This document shows positions 35,707 to 44,416 of a stretch of DNA of 64,000 bases, piece by piece. The translations under genes were made by a program, and so were the position numbers. Below the pieces are notes generated by a model. The model was not told the DNA's origin and did not search any database. It was given only the letters and a program-made list of their open reading frames with translations. Origin of the DNA: Ectopseudomonas chengduensis (GTDB taxonomy: Bacteria; Pseudomonadota; Gammaproteobacteria; Pseudomonadales; Pseudomonadaceae); assembly GCF_015712065.1 (NCBI RefSeq), contig NZ_JACFYZ010000009.1:112184-176183 (forward strand). The letters run 5' to 3'. Position 1 is the stretch's first letter. Each line of letters opens with the position of its first letter.

Positions 35707-37562
35707 CCCACCCGCTGCGCAGTTTCCTGGTCCACGGTAGCAGCCTCATTCTGCTCGGCCTGGCCGGCCTCGCCTTCGCCGCCCCCAAGCATGCCGTCAC
35801 CCTCTACGACGAGCCGCCCAAATATCCCGCCAACTTCACGCACTTCGAATACACCAACCCCGACGCGCCCAAGGGCGGCACCTTTCGCGAAGCGGGTTTC
35901 GGTGGCTTCGACAGCCTCAACCCCTTCATCAGCAAGGGGGTGGCCGCCGACGAGATCAATCTGATCTACGACACCCTTGCTGTGCAGAGCATGGACGAGC
36001 CGTTCACTGCCTACGGACTGGTGGCGGAAAAGATCGAGAAGGCACCTGACAACGCCTGGGTGCGCTTCCTGATACGCAAGGAAGCCCGCTTCCACGACGG
36101 CACGCCGATCACCGCCGAAGACGTCAAGTTCACCTTCGATACGCTGATGGAAAAAGGCGCGCCGATGTACCGCGGCTACTACGCCGATGTCGAAGAGGTG
36201 GAAGTGGAATCGCCGCACAGCGTGCGCTTCGTGTTCAAGCACGCCGGCAACCGTGAGCTGCCGCTGATCGTCGGCCAACTGCCGGTGCTACCCAAGCACT
36301 GGTGGGCCGAGCGCGACTTCGCCAAGAGCAATCTCGAGGTGCCGCTGGGCAGCGGCCCATACAAGGTCGGTCGTGTTCAGGCCGGTCGTAGCATCCGCTA
36401 CGACCGGGTCGACGACTGGTGGGCCAAGGACCTGCCCGTGAGCCGTGGGTTCTATAATTTCGACACTATCCAGATCGACTACTACCGCGACAACACCGTA
36501 GCTCTGGAAGCGCTGAAGGCCGGCCAGTTCGACTACTGGCTGGAAACCAGTGCTAAGAACTGGGCCACCGCCTACAACACACCGGCGGTTGCCAACGGCC
36601 AGCTGGTCAAGGAAGAAATCCAGAACCGCAACCCCACCGGGATGCAGGGTTTCATCTTCAACACCCGCCGTCCGCAGTTCCAGGATCGCCGCGTACGTGA
36701 AGCACTAGGCCTGCTGTACGACTTCGAATGGGCCAACAAACGCCTGTTCAACGGCGCCTATTTCCGCACCCGCAGCTACTTCGACAACTCCGAGCTGGGT
36801 TCGCAAGGGCTGCCCGGTGAAGACGAACTGAAGATCCTCGAGCCGCTGCGCGGCAAGATTCCAGCCGAAGTGTTCAGCGAAGAATTCCGCGTACCGGCCA
36901 CCGACGGCAGCGGCATCATCCGCGAGCAGCAGCGCCGCGCCTACCAGCTGCTGCAACAGGCTGGCTGGCGTATCGATGGTGATCGCATGCTCGACGCCAG
37001 CGGCCAGCCGGTAAGTTTCGAATTTCTGCTCGCGCAGACCGAATTCGAACGCGTGCTGCTGCCCTTCAAACGCAACCTGGCCGACCTCGGCATCGAGCTG
37101 GTGATCCGCCGCGTTGACGTTTCGCAGTACATCAACCGCCTGCGTTCGCGTGATTTCGACATGATCGTCGGTGGTTTCGGCCAGTCCAACTCGCCGGGCA
37201 ACGAACAGCGTGAATACTGGCATTCTTCCAGCGCCGACAACCCTGGCAGCCGCAACTTCATCGGCCTCAAGGACCCGGCCATCGACCAGATCGTCGAAGG
37301 GCTGATCAACGCCGACTCGCGGCAACATCTGATCGCACACACACGGGCTCTCGACCGCGTGCTGCTGTGGGGCTATTACGTGATCCCCAACTGGCACATC
37401 AAGACCTGGCGCGTCGCCTACTGGAATCGCTTCGAGCATCCGAAAGTGACGCCGCTCTACGATATCGGCTTGCACACCTGGTGGGTACGCCCAGGCCTGG
37501 AGCAGCCGAGCGAGGCCCAGCAGCAAACCGCCGAACAAGCGACCGAAGAGGCGAAGCAATAA
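35703..37562 (+). CDS. Extracellular solute-binding protein, family 5 (second of two)
   Basis: 619 residues from the ATG at 35703, which overlaps the previous stop. Signal peptide LVHGSSLILLGLAGLAFA. Strongly similar in layout to the preceding protein: YTNPDAPKGGTFREAG, then IRKEARFHDGTPITAEDVKFTF and ALGLLYDFEWANKRLFN, so it arose by tandem duplication. The C-terminal tail is rich in Gln, Glu and Ala. With YejB/E/F-type genes behind it, it delivers peptides to an ABC importer. Confidence 0.92.
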   Translation: MTHPLRSFLVHGSSLILLGLAGLAFAAPKHAVTLYDEPPKYPANFTHFEYTNPDAPKGGTFREAGFGGFDSLNPFISKGVAADEINLIYDTLAVQSMDEPFTAYGLVAEKIEKAPDNAWVRFLIRKEARFHDGTPITAEDVKFTFDTLMEKGAPMYRGYYADVEEVEVESPHSVRFVFKHAGNRELPLIVGQLPVLPKHWWAERDFAKSNLEVPLGSGPYKVGRVQAGRSIRYDRVDDWWAKDLPVSRGFYNFDTIQIDYYRDNTVALEALKAGQFDYWLETSAKNWATAYNTPAVANGQLVKEEIQNRNPTGMQGFIFNTRRPQFQDRRVREALGLLYDFEWANKRLFNGAYFRTRSYFDNSELGSQGLPGEDELKILEPLRGKIPAEVFSEEFRVPATDGSGIIREQQRRAYQLLQQAGWRIDGDRMLDASGQPVSFEFLLAQTEFERVLLPFKRNLADLGIELVIRRVDVSQYINRLRSRDFDMIVGGFGQSNSPGNEQREYWHSSSADNPGSRNFIGLKDPAIDQIVEGLINADSRQHLIAHTRALDRVLLWGYYVIPNWHIKTWRVAYWNRFEHPKVTPLYDIGLHTWWVRPGLEQPSEAQQQTAEQATEEAKQ

Positions 37563-37563
37563 C

Positions 37564-38649
37564 ATGCTGGCCTATATCTTTCGCCGCCTGCTGCTGATCA
37601 TCCCGACCCTCTTCGGCATTCTGGTCATCAACTTCATCATCATCCAGGCCGCCCCCGGCGGCCCGGTCGAGCAGATGATCGCCAAGCTGGAAGGTTTCGA
37701 TGCGGCTGCCGGCGGCGCCACGGGGCGCATCGGCGGCGGCGGCGCCGAAGTGTCGGTGGCCGGCTCCAACTATCGCGGCGCCCAGGGCCTCGACCCTCAA
37801 CTGATCGCCGAGATCGAGAAAATGTACGGCTTCGACAAGTCGGCGCCGGAACGCTTCTGGATCATGCTCAAGAACTACGCCCAGCTGGATTTCGGCTCCA
37901 GCTTCTTCCGCGATGCCCAGGTCATCGACCTGATCATCGAGAAGATGCCGGTGTCGATCTCGCTGGGGCTGTGGAGCACGCTGATCACGTATCTGGTGTC
38001 CATCCCGCTGGGCATCGCCAAGGCCACCCGGCATGGTAGCGCCTTCGACGTCTGGACCAGCTCGGCGATCATCGTCGGCTACGCCATCCCGGCCTTCCTC
38101 TTCGCCATCCTGCTGATCGTGCTGTTCGCCGGTGGCAGCTACTGGGACTGGTTCCCGCTGCGCGGACTGACCTCGAACAATTTCGAAGAACTCAGCCTCG
38201 GCGGCAAGATTCTCGATTATCTCTGGCACCTGGTGCTACCGGTCACCGCCCTGGTCATCGGCAACTTCGCCACCCTGACCCTGCTGACCAAGAACAGCTT
38301 TCTCGACGAGATCAACAAACAGTATGTGGTGACTGCCCGCGCCAAGGGCCTGAGCAACACTCGCGTGCTCTACGGTCACATCTTCCGCAACGCCATGCTG
38401 CTGATCATCGCCGGCTTCCCCGCCGCCTTCATCGGCATCTTCTTCACCGGCTCCCTATTGATCGAGGTGATCTTCTCGCTAGACGGCCTCGGCCTGATGA
38501 GCTTCGAGGCAGCGATCAACCGCGACTATCCGGTGGTGTTCGGCACCCTGTTCATCTTCACCTTGCTGGGGCTGATCGTGAAATTGATCGGTGACATCAC
38601 CTACACCCTGGTCGATCCACGCATCGACTTCGAAAGTCGGGAGGGTTGA
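37564..38649 (+). CDS. yejB: Peptide ABC transporter permease, YejB type
   Basis: 361 residues starting 1 base after the previous stop. The N-terminus MLAYIFRRLLLIIPTLFGIL and the inner-membrane permease loop with VVTARAKGLSNTRVLYGHIFRNA (the EAA-type coupling loop) identify the DppB/YejB permease family. About six membrane helices. Within the family this length with the extended periplasmic loop (residues 40-95) fits YejB. Confidence 0.93.
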   Translation: MLAYIFRRLLLIIPTLFGILVINFIIIQAAPGGPVEQMIAKLEGFDAAAGGATGRIGGGGAEVSVAGSNYRGAQGLDPQLIAEIEKMYGFDKSAPERFWIMLKNYAQLDFGSSFFRDAQVIDLIIEKMPVSISLGLWSTLITYLVSIPLGIAKATRHGSAFDVWTSSAIIVGYAIPAFLFAILLIVLFAGGSYWDWFPLRGLTSNNFEELSLGGKILDYLWHLVLPVTALVIGNFATLTLLTKNSFLDEINKQYVVTARAKGLSNTRVLYGHIFRNAMLLIIAGFPAAFIGIFFTGSLLIEVIFSLDGLGLMSFEAAINRDYPVVFGTLFIFTLLGLIVKLIGDITYTLVDPRIDFESREG

Positions 38650-38651
38650 GC

Positions 38652-39671
38652 ATGAAACTATCCCCTCTCAATCGACGCCGCCTGGATCGCTTCAAGGCGC
38701 ACAAACGCGGCTGGTGGTCGCTGTGGCTGTTCCTCATCCTGTTTGGCCTGAGCCTCGGTGCCGAACTGATCGCCAACGACAAGCCCCTGGCCGTGCGCTA
38801 CGACGGTGAGTGGTATTTCCCGGTACTCAAGCGCTACCCGGAAACCGTGTTCGGCGGCGAATTCCCGCTGCAGGCCAATTACAAGAGCCCGTACATTCAG
38901 GACCTGATCGCGGAAAAAGACGGCAAGATGATCTGGCCGCCGATCCCCTTCAGCTATTCGAGCATCAACTACGAGCTGGAAGTACCAGCCCCCGCACCAC
39001 CCTCGGCACAGAACTGGCTGGGCACCGACGATCAGGGCCGTGACGTACTGGCGCGGGTGATCTACGGCTTCCGCATCTCGGTACTGTTTGCCCTGATCCT
39101 GACCCTGGCCAGCTCGGTGATCGGCGTGATTGCTGGTGCGCTGCAGGGCTTCTATGGCGGCTGGGTCGACCTGCTTGGCCAACGCTTTCTGGAAATCTGG
39201 TCGGGCCTGCCGGTGCTCTATCTGCTGATCATCCTCGCCAGCTTTGTGCAGCCGAACTTCTGGTGGCTGCTGGGCATCATGCTGCTGTTCTCCTGGATGA
39301 GCTTGGTAGACGTGGTGCGCGCCGAATTCCTGCGTGGCCGCAACCTCGAGTACGTGCGCGCGGCGCGGGCGCTAGGCATGGAGAACGGAGCGATCATGTT
39401 CCGCCACATCCTGCCCAATGCCATGGTTTCGACCATGACCTTCATGCCGTTCATTCTCACCGGTGCGATCGGCACGCTTACCGCCCTGGACTTCCTCGGC
39501 TTCGGCCTGCCGCCCGGCGCACCTTCGCTCGGCGAGCTGGTCGCCCAGGGCAAGAGCAACCTGCAGGCCCCGTGGCTCGGCATCAGTGCCTTCGCCGTAC
39601 TGGCGATCATGCTGAGCCTGCTGGTGTTCATCGGCGAAGCCGCCCGCGATGCCTTCGACCCGAGGAAATGA
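38652..39671 (+). CDS. yejE: Peptide ABC transporter permease, YejE type
   Basis: 339 residues from the ATG at 38652. A long periplasmic insert after helix 1 (residues about 35-120, including WLGTDDQGRDVLARVIYGFRIS at its end) and the coupling loop FLRGRNLEYVRAARALGMENGAIMFRHILPNA are typical of YejE. It pairs with YejB to form the transmembrane channel. Confidence 0.93.
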   Translation: MKLSPLNRRRLDRFKAHKRGWWSLWLFLILFGLSLGAELIANDKPLAVRYDGEWYFPVLKRYPETVFGGEFPLQANYKSPYIQDLIAEKDGKMIWPPIPFSYSSINYELEVPAPAPPSAQNWLGTDDQGRDVLARVIYGFRISVLFALILTLASSVIGVIAGALQGFYGGWVDLLGQRFLEIWSGLPVLYLLIILASFVQPNFWWLLGIMLLFSWMSLVDVVRAEFLRGRNLEYVRAARALGMENGAIMFRHILPNAMVSTMTFMPFILTGAIGTLTALDFLGFGLPPGAPSLGELVAQGKSNLQAPWLGISAFAVLAIMLSLLVFIGEAARDAFDPRK

Positions 39672-39672
39672 C

Positions 39673-41286
39673 ATGAGCCAGAACGAAACCCTGCTGCAAG
39701 TTCGCGACCTGGCCGTCGAGTTCGTCACGGGCGAGAACTGCCAGCGCGTGGTCGAGGGGGTCAGCTTCGACATCCGCAAAGGCGAGACACTGGCCCTGGT
39801 CGGCGAAAGCGGCTCGGGCAAGTCAGTGACGGCGCACTCGATCCTGCGTCTACTGCCCTACCCGCTCGCGCGCCACCCGCACGGCAGCATCGAGTACGCC
39901 GGCGAAGACCTGCTCAAGCTCAGCGAAGGCCGCCTGCGCGGCATCCGCGGCAACCGCATCGCCATGGTCTTCCAGGAGCCCATGACCTCGCTCAACCCGC
40001 TGCACAGTATCGAGAAGCAGATCAACGAAGTGCTCGCTCTGCATAAGGGCCTGCGCGGCAAGGCCGCCAGCGCGCGCACCCTCGAACTGCTGGAACTGGT
40101 CGGTATTCCCGAACCGAAGAAACGCCTCAAGGCCTACCCGCACGAACTCTCCGGCGGCCAACGGCAGCGTGTGATGATCGCCATGGCCCTGGCCAATGAA
40201 CCACAGCTGCTGATCGCCGACGAGCCGACCACCGCTCTGGACGTCACCGTACAGCTGAAAATCCTCGAATTGCTCAAGGATCTGCAGGCACGCCTGGGCA
40301 TGTCGCTGCTGTTGATCAGCCACGACCTCAACCTGGTTCGCAGAATTGCCCACCGCGTATGTGTCATGCAGCGCGGTCGCATCGTCGAACAGGCGTCGTG
40401 TGAACAATTGTTCCAGGCTCCGCAGCATCCCTACACCCAGGAACTGCTCGGCGCCGAGCCCAGCGGCGACCCTGCGGCCAATCCTGCGGGCCAGCCGTTG
40501 CTGGAAGTGGACGACCTGCGTGTGTGGTTCCCGATCAAAAAGGGCCTGCTGCGCCGGACGGTGGATCATGTCAAAGCGGTGGACGGCATCAACTTCAGCC
40601 TGCCGCAGGGCCATACCCTGGGCATCGTCGGCGAAAGTGGTTCCGGCAAGTCCACGCTGGGCATGGCCATTCTGCGGCTGCTCGCCAGTCGCGGTGATAT
40701 CCGTTTTCAGGGCCAGCAGTTGCAGGACCTCAGCCAGCAGGAAGTACGCCCGCTGCGGCGGCAGATGCAGGTGGTGTTTCAGGACCCCTTCGGCAGCCTG
40801 AGCCCACGTATGTCGGTGAGCCAGATCGTCGGTGAAGGTCTGCGCATTCACCGCATGGGCAACGAGGCGGAGCAGGAACAGGCGATCATCGACGCGCTTT
40901 TGGAGGTAGGGCTGGACCCGCAGACGCGGCATCGCTACCCCCACGAGTTTTCTGGCGGGCAACGGCAGCGGATTGCCATTGCCCGGGCACTGGTGTTGAA
41001 ACCGGCGCTGATCCTGCTGGACGAGCCCACTTCGGCGCTCGACCGTACGGTGCAGCGTCAGGTGGTGGAGTTGTTGCGCGGCTTGCAGGCCAAGTACAAC
41101 CTGACCTATCTGTTTATCAGCCATGACCTGGCGGTAGTCAGAGCGCTGAGCCACCAGTTGATGGTGGTCAAGCAGGGCCAGGTGGTCGAACAGGGGTCTG
41201 CCGAGTCGATCTTCAGTGCACCGCAACACCCTTATACGCAGCAGTTGCTGGAAGCCGCTTTTCTGGCCCCGGCAACGGCTCACTGA
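39673..41286 (+). CDS. yejF: Dual-domain peptide ABC transporter ATPase, YejF type
   Basis: 537 residues with two ATPase domains. First: Walker A GESGSGKSV, signature LSGGQRQR, Walker B LLIADEPTTALD. Second: Walker A GESGSGKSTL, signature FSGGQRQR, Walker B LILLDEPTSALD. This fused layout is YejF. In E. coli the YejABEF system takes up microcin C and other peptides; the substrate here is inferred only. The start overlaps the preceding gene region by spacing of 1 base after its stop. Confidence 0.94.
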   Translation: MSQNETLLQVRDLAVEFVTGENCQRVVEGVSFDIRKGETLALVGESGSGKSVTAHSILRLLPYPLARHPHGSIEYAGEDLLKLSEGRLRGIRGNRIAMVFQEPMTSLNPLHSIEKQINEVLALHKGLRGKAASARTLELLELVGIPEPKKRLKAYPHELSGGQRQRVMIAMALANEPQLLIADEPTTALDVTVQLKILELLKDLQARLGMSLLLISHDLNLVRRIAHRVCVMQRGRIVEQASCEQLFQAPQHPYTQELLGAEPSGDPAANPAGQPLLEVDDLRVWFPIKKGLLRRTVDHVKAVDGINFSLPQGHTLGIVGESGSGKSTLGMAILRLLASRGDIRFQGQQLQDLSQQEVRPLRRQMQVVFQDPFGSLSPRMSVSQIVGEGLRIHRMGNEAEQEQAIIDALLEVGLDPQTRHRYPHEFSGGQRQRIAIARALVLKPALILLDEPTSALDRTVQRQVVELLRGLQAKYNLTYLFISHDLAVVRALSHQLMVVKQGQVVEQGSAESIFSAPQHPYTQQLLEAAFLAPATAH

Positions 41287-41314
41287 TCCTTGAAACAGGA
41301 AGAGGAATAGCACA

Positions 41315-42109
41315 ATGGGTTTTCTAACCGGTAAGCGCGTACTCATCGTTGGCGTCGCCAGCAAACTGTCCATCGCCTCGGGTATCGCCGCCGCCATGCA
41401 CCGCGAAGGTGCCGAGCTGGCCTTCACCTACCAGAACGAGAAGCTCAAGGGCCGCGTGGAAGACTTCGCTGCCGGCTGGGGCTCCAGCGCCGACCTGTGC
41501 TTCCCTTGCGATGTGGCCAGCGACGAGGAAATCGCCGCGGTGTTCGAAGCGCTGAGCAAGAAGTGGGACGGCCTGGACTGCATCGTCCACTCGGTCGGCT
41601 TCGCCCCGGGCGACCAGCTCAATGGCGACTTCACCGACGTCACCACCCGTGAAGGCTTCAAGATCGCCCACGACATCAGCGCCTACAGCTTCGTCGCCCT
41701 GGCCAAGGCCGGTCGCGAGATGATGAAAGGCCGCAACGGCAGCCTGCTCACCCTCTCCTACCTGGGCGCCGAACGCACCATGCCCAACTACAACGTCATG
41801 GGCATGGCCAAGGCCAGCCTGGAAGCCGGCGTACGCTACCTGGCCGGCAGCCTCGGCCCGGAAGGCACTCGCGTCAACGCCATCTCTGCCGGCCCGATTC
41901 GCACCCTGGCTGCCAGCGGCATCGCCAGCTTCCGCAAGATGCTGGCCGCCAACGAGAAGCAGACTCCGCTGCGCCGTAACGTGACCATCGAGGAAGTCGG
42001 CAATGCCGGCGCCTTCCTCTGCTCCGACCTGGCTTCGGGCATCAGCGGCGAGATCATGTACGTCGACGGTGGCTTCAACACCACCGCCATGGGCGCCATG
42101 GAAGACTGA
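41315..42109 (+). CDS. fabI: Enoyl-ACP reductase FabI
   Basis: 264 residues, SDR-like. The NADH-binding region opens KRVLIVGVASKLSIASGIA, and the active-site pattern Y-x6-K is Y159 to K166 in YNVMGMAKASLE. The end GEIMYVDGGFNTTAMG is typical. FabI performs the last step of each fatty acid elongation cycle and is the target of triclosan. An AGGAAGAGG ribosome binding site precedes it. In P. aeruginosa fabI is followed by ppiD; here an accessory region separates them. Confidence 0.96.
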   Translation: MGFLTGKRVLIVGVASKLSIASGIAAAMHREGAELAFTYQNEKLKGRVEDFAAGWGSSADLCFPCDVASDEEIAAVFEALSKKWDGLDCIVHSVGFAPGDQLNGDFTDVTTREGFKIAHDISAYSFVALAKAGREMMKGRNGSLLTLSYLGAERTMPNYNVMGMAKASLEAGVRYLAGSLGPEGTRVNAISAGPIRTLAASGIASFRKMLAANEKQTPLRRNVTIEEVGNAGAFLCSDLASGISGEIMYVDGGFNTTAMGAMED

Positions 42110-42183
42110 GAAGGTCGCCGGACATCGTAGAGCGATGCCCGGCTCTGCCGCACCTCATGCACGGCCCAGCCGTGCCTGAACCC

Positions 42184-42225
42184 ACAACGCCGCATATTGC
42201 TCTGCAAGTGCGGCGTTGTCGTTTC
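42184..42225 (+). terminator. fabI terminator, cut at its tail by IS66
   Basis: Exact 11-base arms ACAACGCCGCA (42184-42194) and TGCGGCGTTGT (42209-42219). The tail CGTTTC runs to the insertion point; in the uninterrupted locus it would continue CTGGCTTTTG (now at 44311 onward). Two weaker hairpins precede it at about 42119-42143 and 42160-42176. Confidence 0.75.
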
Positions 42226-42268
42226 GTAAGCGCTCCATAAACCGCGTCCGTCAGGACATGGTCTGCGT

Positions 42269-43843
42269 TCAAGAGGTCGAGGCTGGCGAGCAGTTCCACG
42301 GCAACAGCGCTTCGTAGCCTTCGAGGCTGTTGACCAGCGGCAGGCGCTCAAGGATGTGGCGCAGGTAGGCGTAAGGCTCCTGGCCGTTGGCCTTGGCGGT
42401 TTCGATCAGGCTGTAGATTTGCGCGCTGGCGGTGGCGCCCTTGGGCGTGTCGCTGAACAGCCAGTTCTTGCGGCCGATGACGAACGGGCGGATGGCGTTT
42501 TCGGCGCGGTTGTTGTCGATCGGCAGGTGGCCGGCTTCGACGTAGCGAACCAGTCGGCTCCAGTTGCTCGCCAGGTAGTTCACCGCTTTGCCCAGCGCAT
42601 TCTGCGCGGTGACCTGCGGCTGGGTTTTTTCCAGCCAGCTCTGCAACTGGGCAAGGATCGGCCGGCTGTGCTGCTGACGGCCCTGATGGCGTTTTTCGGC
42701 GCTGGCTTCCTTGAGGTCGCGTTCGATGCCGTACAGCTTGTTGATCAGGTTCAGTACCACGTCGGCTCGTCCGGTTTTGCCTTTGGGCTGCACCTTCTGC
42801 GCTTCGATAAATTTACGCCGCGCATGCGCCCAGCAGGCCAGGCGCTCAACACCGGCTTGTGCGGCCACGGCGTTGTAGCCGGCGTAGTCGTCGGTCATCA
42901 AATAGCCTCGATAGCCGGCGAGCAGGCGCAGCGGGATCTCCTGCGCTCGGCTGGTGGAGTAGTCGAAGAGGATTACCGGTCGGTCTGGCGGGCCGCCGGT
43001 TTGCACCCACATCCAGGATTGGCTACTCGGGTCGCGCCCCGGCTCTTTGAGCACCTGCACACGGGTTTCGTCGCAGTGCAGTACCGGATAGTCCAGCAGC
43101 TTGTCACGCATCAGATTGAGCAAGGGTTGCAGATGTTCGCCGCACTGGATCACCCAGCGCGCCAGGGTCTGGCGCGGAATGTCGATGCCATGCCGGTTGA
43201 GCATTCTCTCGAAGCGATATAGCGGGATGCCGTCGACATACTTGGTGCTCAGCAACATCGCCAGCACACTCGGGCTGGCCAGACTCTTCTCGATCAGCTG
43301 CGCCGGCTTGTCGGCGGTAACCGGCGCGGCTTCGCAGGCCTTGCAGGCCTTGCAGGCGTAAGTCTTGCGGATGTGTTTGATCACCCGCACCTGCATCGGG
43401 ATGATGTCCAGCTGCTCGCTGGTTTCCTCGCCGATGATTTGTTTGCAGGCACCGCAGGCACAGGTCAGCTCATGCTCGGGCAGCTCATGGATGACTTCGA
43501 CACGCGGCAGCTCGGCCGGCAGCGGCTTGCGCTTGCCACGACGCTTGGTCGGCGCGACGACTTCTTCCTCGACCTCTTCGGCAGAAGCTTCGGGCGCAGT
43601 TTCGGTGAGGCTTTCAGCTTCGTTGAAGAACTCCAACTGCGGCGAGTCAGGGTCGACAGTCTGCTCTGACTTGCGGCCGAACAGGCGCTGGATCAGCAGC
43701 GCGTTTTGCTCGCGCAGGTGCTCGATCTGTCCGTCCTTAGCCCGCATCTCCTTATCTTTCGCAGACACCTCCTCATGCAGCGACAGCAGAAGCTGTTTCA
43801 GCAAAAGCGGATCGTCAGGAAGGGGTTCGGGCATGGAAATCAT
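42269..43843 (-). CDS. tnpC: IS66 transposase TnpC
   Basis: 524 residues. Coiled-coil N-terminus (about 15-60), a zinc-binding region (CACGACKQ, and CKACKACEAA around 165), then the DDE transposase domain with VLHCDETRVQVL (first D), MTDDYAGYNAVAAQ (second D) and LPIDNNRAENAIRPFVIGRKNWLF (E). The C-terminal IS66-specific tail is present. The reading frame is complete, so the element may be active. Confidence 0.94.
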   Translation of the reverse strand: MISMPEPLPDDPLLLKQLLLSLHEEVSAKDKEMRAKDGQIEHLREQNALLIQRLFGRKSEQTVDPDSPQLEFFNEAESLTETAPEASAEEVEEEVVAPTKRRGKRKPLPAELPRVEVIHELPEHELTCACGACKQIIGEETSEQLDIIPMQVRVIKHIRKTYACKACKACEAAPVTADKPAQLIEKSLASPSVLAMLLSTKYVDGIPLYRFERMLNRHGIDIPRQTLARWVIQCGEHLQPLLNLMRDKLLDYPVLHCDETRVQVLKEPGRDPSSQSWMWVQTGGPPDRPVILFDYSTSRAQEIPLRLLAGYRGYLMTDDYAGYNAVAAQAGVERLACWAHARRKFIEAQKVQPKGKTGRADVVLNLINKLYGIERDLKEASAEKRHQGRQQHSRPILAQLQSWLEKTQPQVTAQNALGKAVNYLASNWSRLVRYVEAGHLPIDNNRAENAIRPFVIGRKNWLFSDTPKGATASAQIYSLIETAKANGQEPYAYLRHILERLPLVNSLEGYEALLPWNCSPASTS

Positions 43844-43861
43844 GCCGTGGATTATACCGGC

Positions 43862-44221
43862 TCAGGTGACGAAGCGTGGCGTCAGCACCTTATGCGGTTG
43901 ATTGCCCCATAGGTCGATTCCATCCAGGAGCTGGTTCAACTCCCGCACAGTCAGTTTGATGGCGTCGTCACCCGCATCCGGCTTGGTCTTGAAACGCTCA
44001 GCTTCCAGACGCTTGAGCCAAAGACAAAAGCCGTTGCGATGCCAGTACAGAATTTTCACTTGGCTGCGCGTGCGATTGAGGAAGACGAACAGTACGGGGT
44101 CGAACACCGCCACCTTGATATCCAGCTCGACCAGGGCCGCTAGGCCATTGATGGATTTGCGGAAATCGACCGGCTTGGGATAGAGGTAAACGGCTTTGAC
44201 CCTGGGATCGGGACGCATCAT
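43862..44221 (-). CDS. tnpB: IS66 accessory protein TnpB
   Basis: 119 residues from MMRPDP; the family core VYLYPKPVDFRKSINGLAALVE and LFVFLNRTRSQVKILYWHRNGFCLWLKRLE is complete. TnpB is required for IS66 transposition in those elements that have it; the mechanism is unknown. The stop is 18 bases upstream of tnpC. Confidence 0.93.
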   Translation of the reverse strand: MMRPDPRVKAVYLYPKPVDFRKSINGLAALVELDIKVAVFDPVLFVFLNRTRSQVKILYWHRNGFCLWLKRLEAERFKTKPDAGDDAIKLTVRELNQLLDGIDLWGNQPHKVLTPRFVT

Positions 44222-44416
44222 GAGCGGGCTCCAGAACGAAATCGGGAGCACAGCATCAGGTCGTGCAAGGTTCATTTGAAGGTGGGGTTTATGGAGCGCT
44301 TACGTCGTTTCTGGCTTTTGTCAGCATTCAGCTACTCGAACCGAAACGCCACCACTACTCGGCACGCTTCAACGTTGGTGTTGTCCTAGCTGGAAGCCTG
44401 GAACCGAGATGGGTCA

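Larger units (their letters stand above)
42226..44303 (-). mobile_element. IS66-family insertion sequence, intact, 2078 bp
   Basis: Ends are GTAAGCGCTCCATAAACC at 42226 and its inverted copy ending at 44303. Flanked by an exact 8-bp direct repeat GTCGTTTC (42218-42225 and 44304-44311), the duplication size expected for IS66. It carries tnpB and tnpC on the minus strand but no tnpA. It inserted immediately behind the fabI terminator stem. Confidence 0.95.
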
